A DNA stretch of 64,000 nucleotides from Fennellomyces sp. T-0311 (taxonomy: Eukaryota > Mucoromycota > Mucoromycetes > Mucorales > Lichtheimiaceae), in NCBI GenBank assembly GCA_025266875.1, contig JALLLT010000026.1, positions 310,001 to 374,000 on the forward strand, in the 5' to 3' direction. The notes beneath the pieces were generated by a model that searched no databases, was not told where the DNA came from, and worked only from the letters and a program-made list of their open reading frames with translations. This document shows, piece by piece, positions 1 through 11,559 of this stretch (its first letter is position 1; the number at the start of each line of letters is the position of its first letter). The position numbers and the translations under genes were made by a program.

Positions 1-499
1 ATCGTAATGCTTAATTTAACGCATAATCCGCATACAAATATACATCGCGGGCAACTTTCTCGTTCTCAGAACTGCGTCATACAGCATTTATCCTGGATTG
101 TAAGCGTTACATCGGCGATTCCTTAACGACTGACATGTCGATTAGGTTTGGTTGCGACGTGTGCTCCATTTCAAGAACATACAGGGCTTGTAGGACATGG
201 GGAGACACTCATGTTGAGTTTTGCAGTACCAAGCACCGAAAAGTACACGGTGCATCTCGCTCAAAACGCTGACCCTCACTCTCAAAAGTTGGTATGCTCG
301 CCGTAATTCGGTCGCAAAGAATGCCGGTAATGTTAAATTAACGGCTTCCCAATGCTACAGTAATGGTTTTGGAATACGGCATACATGAACTTAAAGAGCT
401 TTCATTTGGTACTATTCTTCGTTATTTATATAGCCTAAATGCAAAAAAAAATCATTTAAAAGGCGTTGCTTCCAAGTCAACTTTTTCAGCGCTGCTGAA

Positions 500-1826
500 T
501 CTATCATCTAATAACACCATTGGATTTGCCTTGAAATTCTTTACAAATCATAACTAATACACCAGGTAGATCTAAATCGGTGGATCCGCTTTCATATCCG
601 ATCAAAGCCTGGTATATGCCCACGGCCTCTGATTTTCAATTTCATAGTTGCTCTACATCTAACCATCACTTCACTGCAAAATGGACATATAATTAAGAGA
701 TCCGATCGTTCGTCAAGTCAGTAGGCCTGCTCAAAGATAGCTGACGGTTTCCACTGTCCGTTCAAAGCGAGGTGCCCGAAAAGCCATTATTTTTATCCCC
801 GGTCAACGCTATATGATTCTTTTGAGACCAATTTACTTTTAACATGCATTTATTGGCCTGGATATACCTATGAACCGTTGCAATCAACATGGTAAAAACA
901 CCAACTTTCACATTTCGACTATCTTCTCGCCAGTTACGCCCAGAAAAAAACTTGAAGTGCTTGAGCCAAAATAACGATGACTATAGCTGAAATTTGCGTA
1001 TCTTCTAGTATTACCTTTTAGGTAAATTGCCAATTTGACAAAATATAAAAGCCATTGGGTGTGGCTTTACATTTCCTACAAAATGCGGTACTAATCAACA
1101 ACATTCAATCACTGGATGAGCTAGCAAAAGTGTTTCTAGTCGATACTTGTTTAACTTTTTCTGATTAATCCAGCGGTTGGATTGACTTGATATAGCTGTA
1201 TATTTTGTTGAGAAAGCAAAGTCGTATCTAATGGTTTTTATAACTAGCTAAACTAGCGGGTAGCTAAGAACTTATCGCAGGAAATATGTGAATGCCGTCT
1301 GTAATGAAGCGTTGTGGCGCATCCAACACCTAAAGTGACATGATTAATTAGAATAGTAGAAACGAGGGTTAAAAATGCGTAGACGTTCCAATCTGAGGAC
1401 CGATCTGGCGAGACTAAAGCCTGAAAGTGAAAATGTGAGGATTTTTTAATCTATTGCAGCTGTTCAGAGATATATCCAGCAATTAATAAGCAAATTAGTC
1501 ATCAGAGAACTACATAGAGCTGGCTAAAAGTAAAAGAATTAGCTGTTTATATTTTTCATTTGGAGCTAGTAGGAGAATACACCAAGCGCCTTTAAAGGCA
1601 TTTACCAACTTAACCAACGATCGGATCTCCTTAATTATATGTTTGTTTTGCAGTGAAGAGATGGTTAGATGTAGAGCAACTACGAGATTGAAAATCAGAG
1701 GCCGTGGGCTTACATCAGGCTTTGATTGGATATAAAGGCGGATTCGTCGATTAGATCTACCTAGTGTATTAGCTATGTTTTGTAAAAAATTTCAAGGCAA
1801 ATCCAATGGCGTTATTAGATGATAGA
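500..1826. repeat. 1.3-kb element with 211-bp inverted-repeat arms
   Basis: The stretch at 500-710 reappears as its reverse complement at 1616-1826, giving two 211-nt arms around a 0.9-kb core with no recognisable coding sequence. By hand alignment the arms are about 90% identical, with roughly 17 transitions, 3 transversions and 2 single-base indels. Weaker transition-marked similarity continues about 14 nt into the core. The structure fits a non-autonomous TIR or foldback DNA transposon that has aged by C-to-T change. I could not find convincing target-site duplications, so the outer edges are uncertain and the superfamily cannot be named. A 64-codon open frame starting at 363 runs into the left arm and looks fortuitous. 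The rest of 1-1892 shows nothing I recognise. Confidence 0.75.
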
Positions 1827-1892
1827 ATATGACTTTTTTTTTTAAAAAAAATAGAACCTCTAGCCCTTAATACTTGTACACACATTTGGGTA

Positions 1893-3915
1893 TCACTGCT
1901 TTATGATGCTGACTGTCAGCTCACTTCCAGAATGACCGCCATCTGTTTCTGTTGTATCCACACTCGTCAATCCTTCCAACTTTTGGTACACAAATTGCAA
2001 TACGGCCTGTTCGTCTGCATCTGGCTTGACTTGAATTTCTAAGGTACCGACACACTTGCCGTACGTATTTTGCCAAAAATGAACGCGATCAATGGCAAGC
2101 ACACTTGGGTTTTGTCGAATCTAATATGACATTTGAGAAAATATTGTAAGATGGTGTTGTATGCATGCATACCTCAATTAATCGACTTTCAAAGCCTGAG
2201 CGGGCCACGTCCGGTGTTGTTTGCAACAACAGTTTGGCCAACGCAGCAGCAGTAGGTGCACCCAAGTAAAACATCACTGCCGATTCACCAAAGGCAACTA
2301 CCTTGTCCATGAATGGCGAAGCCATCCCAAATAAATAGAGACAGAGCACGGCCAATCCCGACGATACAATAGAGAACGAGTAAACGTTCGATAACACAAT
2401 TTTGATGGCATTTCCACGTGCCCGGTTGAGCACGTTGTATGAGAAGCCATGTACAGTCGGTGGGGAACGTCGCAAATCTAACAAAAAAAAAGGGCTTTAA
2501 CTTGAGGTGTTTGAGATTATCAAAACTTACGTCGGACAAAGTTTTCATGGTTTCGCAAACTGACACTGGAAAGCACAGTGGCACTCATAGCAATACACAT
2601 GATCAAGAATCCGCCAAAACCCAAATGCAATCCTTGGTGATGATGGTCGTCAGCAGAGTCGCTTTCCAATAGCAAATGTTCCAGTGATTCTTTGGTGGTG
2701 TACATGGTAGCAAACAATAGATACACCGTGGTTGCCAAGGCAAATACAATTTCGTATCGGCGCGCCCTGAATTAAAAGAATGTCAGACCTACTATCTCTA
2801 TACTTTTTACGTAATGCAGACTTACGCGAATGGTCGCTTCGTGTTGGATGCAAGATATGCTGGGTTTGTTCGAACAACATCCGATACAAACAAACTGAGG
2901 ACTCCCAGTGCATCAAAGATCACCAAGTACGCGAACCCAACAATGGCTAATAAAAAGGAATGAGTGTTGCGCTTGTGCGGATCGATCAAAGCGTACATAG
3001 ACTGTCTCGGGAGGTACCCGCCCACCAAACCAACGATCCAAGGGTGATATGGATCAAGAACCAGGTGAATATAGTTTTTTGCATTGGCGCCAGGCTAGCG
3101 AAAATCTCGGACCAGGATGGTAAAGGAGGAACGTAAACATGTGGATAATTGTGTGCGTGATGGTGATGATCGTGTCCATGATCGTGGCTATGATCATGTC
3201 CGTGGTCATGTCCATGGTTGTGTCCATGATCGTGTACATGCGCGTGTGCGTGATCGTGTCCATGGTCGTGTCCATAATGGTTGTGCACAGGCTGATAGTG
3301 GTCATGGCTATGATCGTGGTATTGTTCGTGTGTGTGAGCAGGTGTGTATCCATGATTATGGTCACTGTGATCATGGTTCTGATGAGGAGCAGGTGGATGC
3401 TCGTGGGCATGTTGATGAGAGTGATCATGATGCTCGTGTGTGTGTTCTTGGACGTGTTGGTCATGGTGATCGTGCTATAAATAAACTTGTCAATATTCAT
3501 GGAAAAAACGTTCAGTATTCTTCCCTTTTACCTCATGGTGGCTCTCAACACGCGATGCACGCAAAGGTGCACGAGAGCTTTGAATAGCAACTGTTGCAAT
3601 TGTGTGAGATAAAGTCGTCCATCTAGTTTCAAACCCTTTTTTATACCAGGTACAATAGATGGAGCCGCTACTGTTGCCGATGCTCCTGCTGGAGTCGCAG
3701 CTACATTACCAGGCGTTTGCTGCTGTTGTTGAAACAGAGGCGATTGTGGTCGTCGCTTTGTAAATTGCCTGGTTGATTTCATGAGCAAGCGAACTACCCT
3801 TAATAACCTTTCTGCTTGGAGCGAGGATAAATTGAGCAACCGAATGGCATGGGCCAATGGGATTCTGTAGCCCGGCAACGCGTGGCGGTATATAACCTTC
3901 AGGGTCGTCGCACAC
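1893..3915 (-). CDS. ZnT6/Zrg17-like cation diffusion facilitator subunit
   Basis: Predicted zinc transporter subunit of the early secretory pathway. In yeast Zrg17 pairs with Msc2, and in animals ZnT6 pairs with ZnT5. Readable exons, in gene order, are 3474-3018, 2946-2826, 2766-2531, 2477-2173 and 2120-1893, with matching phases. They encode a long His-Asp-rich cytosolic stretch, several membrane segments, the family motif LLQTTP and a C-terminal domain with VHFW and DADEQAVLQFVYQKL as in ZnT6. Canonical HxxxD metal-site pairs of active CDF transporters are not evident, which is also true of ZnT6. The N-terminus is unresolved. One frame from 3915 reads GYIPPRVAGLQNPIGP and HEINQAIYKATTTIA. 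A Gln/Pro/Ala-rich linker lies in another frame near 3650-3770. The first frame returns at TTLSHTIATVAIQSSRAPL before the donor at 3531. No good intron explains these shifts. Confidence 0.8.
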
Positions 3916-4202
3916 AGCAGCCTACGACATCCTAATTATGGACCCATGTATTAATAATAGTAACTTGCAATTGCTCTGGGTAATAGGAAGTTCAGTGAAT
4001 GTCAATAGCATCATAACCATAAGAGAAATCGTTTCCATATGACCGTAATAGCAAAGTAATTGTACTTTCCTTTGACAGCTTTGTAAAATGTTTATGTTAT
4101 CATTGTTGAGTACCTTTTGGAAGACAAGGAATTCTTCAGTGTAAAAAATAATCGAATTGCCAACTTGACTTTTTTTTTTCTGTTTATGATCTTATGGAGG
4201 TT

Positions 4203-4571
4203 CACTGAACTATCCTAATATATGTAAGGATGGAACCGCACATATATTTATAGATATAAAGTATTGAACTTTGAGATAATAACGCAATGTCGATATAGAA
4301 GATATCTCAACCTGTAGCGTCCTTTTTGACCTACTGCTTCTGCTGCCATGATGGCATCTGTCTATCACTTAATAGATGCTTGAGTTACGTATAAAGTTTA
4401 TGGCATTTTTGTTAGAGCATATTACTGAGGAAGAATAGCACTTGAGCCCAATAATTCTCGTCCTAATAGCCAGCTGTAGTACTACTATCTGATTGCTCTT
4501 TTAACCACCTATATTGCGAAACTTTCACTGCAAGTCTTTGGTGAGATCAAAATTATTAGGAGAGTTCAGTG
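4203..4571. mobile_element. Candidate 369-bp MITE with CACTG termini
   Basis: The ends match as inverted repeats over 18 nt with one mismatch: CACTGAACTATCCTAATA at 4203-4220 and TATTAGGAGAGTTCAGTG at 4554-4571. The same terminal motif recurs outside this pair at 3981-3999 (TAATAGGAAGTTCAGTG) and at 24685-24699 (AAGGAGAGTTCAGTG), which argues for a repeat family rather than chance. The interior is AT-rich and non-coding. No clear target-site duplication is visible. The superfamily is unknown. Confidence 0.45.
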
Positions 4572-5256
4572 AAACCAACAGAAAAAAACTTTTTACAGAT
4601 ATATCAAAGGAAAAAGCAATTACGTACCATGCAAGTACACTTATACCAAATATGCTTGTTCTTATGCTTATGATCTTACGTATATTTACTACTGAATCCC
4701 CCTATTATCGCTGCTTTCTTGCGCACTTTATAAGTGGCTTAATGGCCGGGCTATTTTATCTTGTTTTGGAAAGATGTCAACTGGACGCCTTTCGGTACTT
4801 TTATGTGATTGCAGCACGTATGACTGCAACTACGAGAAACAAACAAAGGTCAACAACATACTTGTTTCTATCACTTCTGTCTATAACCTGGTCAATCATG
4901 TACTATATCATAGTGCAGAAGAAAGTCGTTAAATACTTGGCTTATGCAACTCACTTGATATGTTTGTGAAAAGTTTTGGTTCTGTTGCTTGGGTCCGTGT
5001 GAAAAAAAGTCATATTGGGATTACAACATCAGTTTCTATAATCGAAAACGCTGGGCGTCGCATTTCAATCTGTAAAGGATTTTTGATGTATGGGGATAAA
5101 GTAACCCCGCATGCCAAAAAATTACCAATCGATTTCTCGTGCTGAAGTGGCGGAACAATTGATCTTATGTAACTAATATTTGATCAATGTGTATTTATCA
5201 AGGAGAAGTATACCAGCACTTCTCTTTCTTAACAGGATTTTTTTTTTAAAAAAAAG

Positions 5257-7704
5257 ATGAGCGGGTTCAATAACAACGTACCAACCAAATTTCCCAAACT
5301 CGAGCCGAAGATTCCTACCGGGCCTGACCTGCTCCAAGCCGAACGCGCCAAAGCTTCCTTCAATGTTGGTGCTATATCCAAGTTCATATTTGGGGAGGAT
5401 TACCTTGCAAGATTGAACAAGATTGTGCCTGTTCTCGAGTCCGAACCGGCTTTTGAAAAGACCCAACGATACTTCCAGAGTCGTTACGAACGTCATGCTC
5501 ATGGTTATGAAAAGGATAATCGCATGATTGAGCTCACCGAGTAAAAACTGAATACGTTTTTGGGTGGACTACAAACTCACTATTATATTGATTCAGAGAG
5601 CTCAAGTGGGATGCCGAAGATAAGCGTCTCGTGAACATGCTTTACGACCAAGTTTCGCCGGTAAGTGATCTGTACTGTATATACACATAAAAAACATATC
5701 ATATCTAATACAAAATACTGCCTACATAGTTTAGTCTCCATTACCTGATGTTTATACCTACTTTGGAGAATCAATGTACTGATGAGCAAAAGAAACTATT
5801 CCTGGAACGGGCGTTGCGTTGTGAGATCATTGGCTGTTATGCTCAAACTGAGGTATTTCACCATTGTCAGCATAGGAACAAGCGTAGTTAAATACGTATT
5901 TTAAAAGCTCGGTCACGGTTCGAATGTCCAGGGTGTCGAAACTACCGCAACATATATTCCGGAAACCAACGAATTCGAACTTCATTCTCCTCACTTGTCC
6001 TCGTCCAAATGGTGGATCGGTACATTAGGAAAAACGGCCAACTATGCTGCCGTTATGGCTCGTTTGATTATCCGTGGCAAGGATTATGGACCACATCCGT
6101 TCTGTGTTCAGGTTCGCAGTTTGGAGGATCATCGTCCACTCCCAGGCGTCACTGTTGGCGACATTGGTCCCAAGTTTGGCTATGTTACAATTGATAACGG
6201 CTTCTTGATGTTCGATCATTACAGGGTGCCTCACATTTCCTTTTTGGCAAAATTCTCGCAAGTAATTCCCGGAACAGGTGAATATGTCAAGCCGCCCAAT
6301 GCCAGACTGTCCTACGGTACCATGGTGCTCAGTCGAGCAAATATTGTGCGATGTAAGAAGAGAATGGGACTTCACATAGCTTATGGAGCATTAGAAAGCT
6401 AACAGAGTCATAATTATATAGCAAGTGGCACTATTCTGGCACGTGGTGCTACTGTTGCGGTTCGTTACTCTGCTGTACGCCAGCAATTTGTTGATGCATC
6501 CGGTCCTCGCAAGTGGGAAAGCAAAGTTATTGAGACACCAGTTCTGGATTACACCATGCAGCAGTATCGTTTATTTACGACTGTTGCGAGCGCTTATGCA
6601 CTGCTTATCAATGGCCGCAACTTGCACCGATTGTATGAGTTGAATCAGGCGGCAATGAAACAAGGTAATCTTGATTTGTTGCCGGACCTCCACGCAACTT
6701 CCTCTGGACTCAAGGTATAGTTATTGAATGTTAGCATTGACCATTTAATTTATGGTTTTTGACAGAGTCTTGTGACGACAATCACTATCGAAGGACTGGA
6801 GGATAGCCGTCGCGCCTGTGGTGGTCATGGCTTCAGTTTATTCTCTGGCCTTGGATATGCTTACCAAGACTATCTTCCTCTTGTGACAGTATGTTGCTTA
6901 TTATCTGGAAACCTGATACGTATGCGTATAGTAAAGAATTATGAATTATAGTTCGAGGGCGACAATTACTTGCTTACACAGCAAACCGCGCGCTATCTTT
7001 TCAAGACATTCCGATCTGTTGCTGCTGGCGAAGCCAAACCTAAAGAGCACAATGTGACCATCAACTACTTGAACCAATACCTGGAGAATACCAGGGCAAC
7101 TTTCCCTGTGATGACTGCCGCCGAGCTTTTGAACCCTGAAGCGCTTCTGTCAGCCTTTGGATTCCGTGCTGCTCATGGTATTGCTCAAGTCGTTGAAAAT
7201 CTGGACAAGAATGGACGCACATGGAACTCGGTTTTGGTGGATATCAGCCATGTCTCAAAGGCCCATTGTCAATACGTCTTGATCCGTGATTTCTTTGTCG
7301 AATTGCAACAGGCCTCGGAAAAGGATCTGGGTCCATCGGAACGACGAGTGTTGCAGAACTTGGCCTATCTGTTTGCACTTCACTTCATGGAGAAGGAAAT
7401 GACCGAGTTTTTGACTTGCGGTTACGTATCCATTGCCCAGTCCAAATTGGTGCAAGAGCAAGTACTTGCGTTGGTTGAACAGATTCGACCCGATGCTGTG
7501 CCTTTAGTCGATGCATTTGCATTGCCAGATTATTACCTTGCTTCGGCGCTCGGACGATATGATGGTGATTACTTTACTGGACTGAAACAAATGGTGGAGA
7601 GAGAGCCGCTTAACCAGAAGTTGGTTATTGATAGCTATGAAAAGTATATCAAGCCTTTGGTTCACAAGGGCCTGGAAAGAGCAAAGAACGAGTCCAAACT
7701 TTAA
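5257..7704 (+). CDS. POX1: Peroxisomal acyl-CoA oxidase (copy 1)
   Basis: Catalyses the first step of peroxisomal beta-oxidation: acyl-CoA to trans-2-enoyl-CoA, passing electrons from FAD to O2 and making H2O2. Seven exons: 5257-5540, 5597-5660, 5730-5852, 5908-6352, 6422-6714, 6766-6888 and 6952-7704. They sum to 2085 nt, giving 694 aa, a usual length for the family. The acyl-CoA oxidase N-terminal domain is followed by the FAD/substrate region [19 protein letters not shown], the conserved [10 protein letters not shown] motif and the C-terminal oxidase domain. The protein ends in SKL, a PTS1 peroxisomal import signal. The start is the ATG giving [13 protein letters not shown], which matches the start of the paralogue at 28-30.5 kb. 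Which acyl chain length it prefers cannot be told from sequence. Confidence 0.95.
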
Positions 7705-8678
7705 TAGGTGCCTCTTTTCTTTAGATCAAATAAAATGTATTCGGACACTATGCGTATAAATGACGATGATTTCTTTTCGATCATTATATAGCTTGCAAAA
7801 GGCTGCTTCTTCTTTAGTAGTATGCTCAAGATGATGGGTATTAGCACTTTTCTCTTAGACAATAATCAATTGTCAAAGCACAAACTTTTACTTATGATAC
7901 TCTTAATATTTACTTATTATTGATTCCACTGCTTAATATGCGATGGAAGTATCTAACGTTTCTATGGTAATTCCCACGGTGCTGGAGAAGGACAATCCAA
8001 CATTTATGGTGGTGCCGCATTGGCCTTCTGACGCTTATTCCAGCCGGTCGGTTCTCAGTTATCTATAGATATCTGATGGTCTAGAACCGCAACCAAAGGC
8101 ACATGTAATACTACTTCAGCTTCCGAGAATCACTTCACGTATCCGGGCATTGCACCGAAAAATACATGCAATTTCTAACTCGATATCTGTTAATAATAGT
8201 GACCAAGGTTTCTTGAAATCTGGCAGGTCATAGTCTCTGTATGACAGCAGGTACTAGATAGAGGGATTAAGTTAGTTAATTAATGTACTTTATGAGCGAA
8301 CGGCCGTAAGGAGGCGGTGGTTACTGGAGAGGAGAGGGTACTGTTTCTACTGTGCGATGGGACTCGGGGTAAGCGATAGTGTTTTGATATCCCATTAAAA
8401 TTTTGCTCCTGGCGATTGCTAGGCAACATCATTTGTCATAGAAACAGTATTACGCGGCTGATGATCGACTGCTCGTTTCTCCATCCAGCAAGTTCTCGCG
8501 GTCGTGTGTCACTGTATAAGTGTCACTGGGCAAGAACTTACGTCACAAATTTTTTTCGGAGCCTTTTGGGTCCTAAACAGGCCGCTGGCTAAAGAAAAAA
8601 ACAGCAAGAGTTAATACTTGTGCCTCTTCCCCATTACTTTCCACCCTCCCTACTCTTTATATAAAAGAACACCTCATA
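7705..8678. other. Intergenic region, promoter of NDUFS7
   Basis: No gene seen in about 970 nt. A TATA-like element (tttatataaaag, about 8656-8667) lies 11-22 nt upstream of the NDUFS7 ATG, close enough that it may sit in or near the 5' leader rather than act as a classic TATA box. Confidence 0.4.
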
Positions 8679-9628
8679 ATGGCGATGACTGCACTTGGAT
8701 TGCATGCTGCCAAGCGTGCCATGAGTAAGTGCTTTTTCCAGAAATCCAAATTTGCGCGTTCGATTCCGAGTAAATAACGTTGTACAACAGCAACCACGGT
8801 CGCAACCCAGGCATTGACGGTTGCATCAAAGCGTGCCGTGTCGACGGAAGTGACGAGAAACATTGACGAAATTAAAGACATTACGTTGAAGCCCAACAAT
8901 GGCGCAGGTTCGATAATTAACATTAAGCATGATAGCTATGAGGAAGATCGCCAACCTAGTTACATACTTGTAGAATACATTCTGTCGACGGTGGATCGAG
9001 TTGTCAGCTGGGCGCGCGAGGGTTCTTTCTGGCCCGTGACCTTCGGTTTGGCGTGCTGTGCTGTGGTATGACAAAGAAAAAGTAGCATGATAGCTCGAGG
9101 GAAATGTGAAAGTGCTGAAAAGAGCGATATCTGTGTAGGAAATGATGCATTGTTCGACACCTCGTTACGATCAGGATCGTTTTGGTATTATTTTCCGTGC
9201 CACGCCCCGTCAGTCCGATGTCATGATTGTCGCTGGTACCTTGACCAACAAGATGGCTCCGGCTCTCCGAAAGGTCTACGATCAGGTAAGCTGGAAGAGA
9301 GGAAGGCCCAGGAAGGAACGGAAAACCTTAATGAATTTTTAGATGCCTGAGCCACGCTGGGTGATTTCCATGGGCAGTTGCGCAAACGGCGGTGGCTACT
9401 ACCACTACTCGTACTCGGTTGTGCGTGGCTGTGACCGTATCGTCCCTGTGGATGTGTACGTTCCCGGCTGCCCTCCTACCGCCGAGGCTCTGCTGTACGG
9501 CATCTTCCAGTTGCAGAAGAAGATGAGAAGAGTAAGTTCGGGGAGGGTGTTAAAAAAAGCGCGTGCGGAACGCTAAATTGCGATGTTTTTTATAGACCAA
9601 GATCACCCGTCTTTGGTACAGAAAGTAG
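8679..9628 (+). CDS. NDUFS7: NADH:ubiquinone oxidoreductase Fe-S subunit 7 (PSST/20-kDa), mitochondrial
   Basis: Nuclear-encoded core subunit of respiratory complex I. It holds cluster N2, the last [4Fe-4S] centre before ubiquinone. Five exons: 8679-8724, 8791-9065, 9139-9285, 9343-9531 and 9596-9628, total 690 nt, 229 aa. The N-terminus is basic and Ser/Thr/Ala-rich ([15 protein letters not shown]), as expected for a mitochondrial targeting peptide. Cluster-binding cysteines appear in ACCAVEMMH (two adjacent), MGSCANGGG and [14 protein letters not shown]. The segment [12 protein letters not shown] and the ending KITRLWYRK are typical of the NuoB family. The adjacent Cys pair is joined across the exon 2/3 boundary, which supports the splice model. 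Confidence 0.96.
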
Positions 9629-9819
9629 ACTTTTTATATACACTCCAATCTCCCAAGAAGCCTTGTAAACAAAAAAATAAAAGTTATTTTTGGCAGAAAG
9701 TCAGATGCGTTTTTTTATGTCTCCTATGCAACAGCGATAAACATTCGCGTCTTCTCTCTTTCGCTTCTACTGCTGCTTTATCACCTATCCCCTTTTCCTT
9801 TGCCTAGCAACAAATAAAC

Positions 9820-11411
9820 ATGTCGTCACTTGAGCCATCCATGGGAGAGCCCGACCCTACAGACGATCCCTTGGAACCAACCCCCACCCCGGAGGAAGAG
9901 CCGGCCCCCACCACCACGCAGCCTGATGAGAGCGACCCACCGCCCACCACCACCGAGGATCCTGCGCCAACCACGACAGACCAGACTGATCCAACCACAA
10001 CAGAAGACCCTGCTCCTACGACAACCGAGGGGCAGGAATCATCGCCGGCAGCGACAACAACCGAGCCATCGCCAGATACTACTACCACTGAGCCATCATC
10101 AGAACCTACGAACAGTGAGCTAGCACCTACCACGACTGAACCGTCGCCAGAACCCACAACAAGTGAGCCAGATCCTACCACTACTGAACCAGCCACTACT
10201 GAGCCATCGCCAGAGCCAACTACAACAGAGCCGTCGCCAGAACCAACTACAACAGAGCCATCGCCAGAACCTACTAGCAGTGAGCCAGCACCTACTACGA
10301 CAGTACCATCACCAGAACCTACCTCCTCAGACCCAGCGCCCACTACAAGTGAAGCATTACCTTCTACGACTGAGGCTCCAGAATCCACAACGGAACCACC
10401 GGCCTCTACGACTGAGTCTCCAGCATCGACAACCGAACCTGTTTCTAGTGCGGCGGAAAGCGACCCGACCCCTAGTGATAGCGAACCACCTGCATCAACA
10501 ACCGAACCAGCTTCTTCTGAAGCCGTTCCGACATCACCTTCTCCAGAAACTACAGAGTCGGCGGATCTGACAACGACTTCAGATATACCGCCTCCGGTAA
10601 GCACTACCGAAGATCCAATAACCACATCGTCCCTCGAGCCAACGTCGTCTGATCCTCCCATTTCTACAACTCCTCCTCCTGTCACCACGACAATCTTGCC
10701 GACATCAGCGGAGCCTACTTCATCTAGTCAACCGCCACTTAGTACTACAGATGGTCCAACACCGACAAGCAATACTCCTACAAGTTCCGTACAATATATC
10801 ACGGCTACTACATTAGTACCTTCGGAAACAGTGATTATATCGAATGGCGAAGTAATAACCACGACAACTTATGTATCCGAAGTGTAACGTATATTAACTG
10901 TCAAAAAGAAACAAATATGCATGATACTAACCTGTAATATTATAGAACTGTAATTCCCACTTTTCCCGATGTAGATGCCATTGATCAGGGGTCAACAAAT
11001 ACTGGTGCAATCATTGGTGGAGTCATTGGTGGAGCAGTTGGCCTGGGCATAATCATTGCTGTTGTTGTATTTTTTATGCGACGGCGACGAAGGCGCGAGC
11101 GTATAAGTCAATTGCAAGGACAGCAGCGACGGCTTTCATCACCTATGGATGCTGATACCCATTATGACGACGACTTCTATGGTGATCCATATCGAATGTC
11201 TGTTGCTTCTCGAAGTGGAAATTTTGCCAGCAACGAGTACGGATGGACAAACCCCAACAACACCACCGGTCCACAATATTCATACGACGCAGCAGTAGAA
11301 ACGTATCGCGGGATTACGCAGCCATTAATGACTGAGCGACCCGCAACAGCAGGGCCATCAACGAATAATCGGGGTGATGATGTACCTCATCATACACACT
11401 ATCACGATTAA
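9820..11411 (+). CDS. Ser/Thr/Pro-rich mucin-like single-pass membrane protein
   Basis: Exon 1 is 9820-10883 and exon 2 is 10946-11411; together they give 509 aa. Residues 1 to about 350 are almost entirely Ser, Thr, Pro and Glu, with tandem units such as TTTEPSPEP, which would be heavily O-mannosylated if extracellular. A Gly-rich membrane helix follows (GAIIGGVIGGAVGLGIIIAV, about residues 375-399), then a run of Arg and a roughly 105-residue tail rich in Asp, Asn, Tyr and Ser. The layout resembles fungal cell-wall stress sensors and signalling mucins, but no cysteine-rich or WSC domain is seen. The ATG is followed by acidic residues, not a signal peptide, and an in-frame stop lies just upstream. 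Either an upstream exon is missed or the protein is inserted through its single helix. Function not assigned. Confidence 0.8.
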
Positions 11412-11559
11412 TATTTTCTTGGAAAACAAAAAGTTTTGTCTAAATTATTTGTTTACGCACTCTTCTCACGTTGTAATAACTGTAATGCAAAGTTTCTGTG
11501 TTTTTGGAGACATTTGTTGCTGCCGTTGTATTAGTAATCTAAGCAGTATTTAAGAAGTA

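Noticed and set aside
363..557. 64-codon open frame
   Set aside because: It runs into the left arm of the inverted repeat and has no partner in the right arm.
3117..3587. Two overlapping plus-strand open frames rich in Val, Met, Asp and Arg
   Set aside because: They are antisense shadows of the His-Asp repeat of the Zrg17-like gene.
4514..4969. 151-codon open frame with hydrophobic segments
   Set aside because: It runs across the right end of the candidate MITE, has no recognised motif and lies in AT-rich DNA.
9804..10688. Long Val/Gly/Ser-rich open frame antisense to the mucin-like gene
   Set aside because: It is the mirror of the Thr/Pro/Glu codon repeats on the plus strand; composition alone keeps it open.
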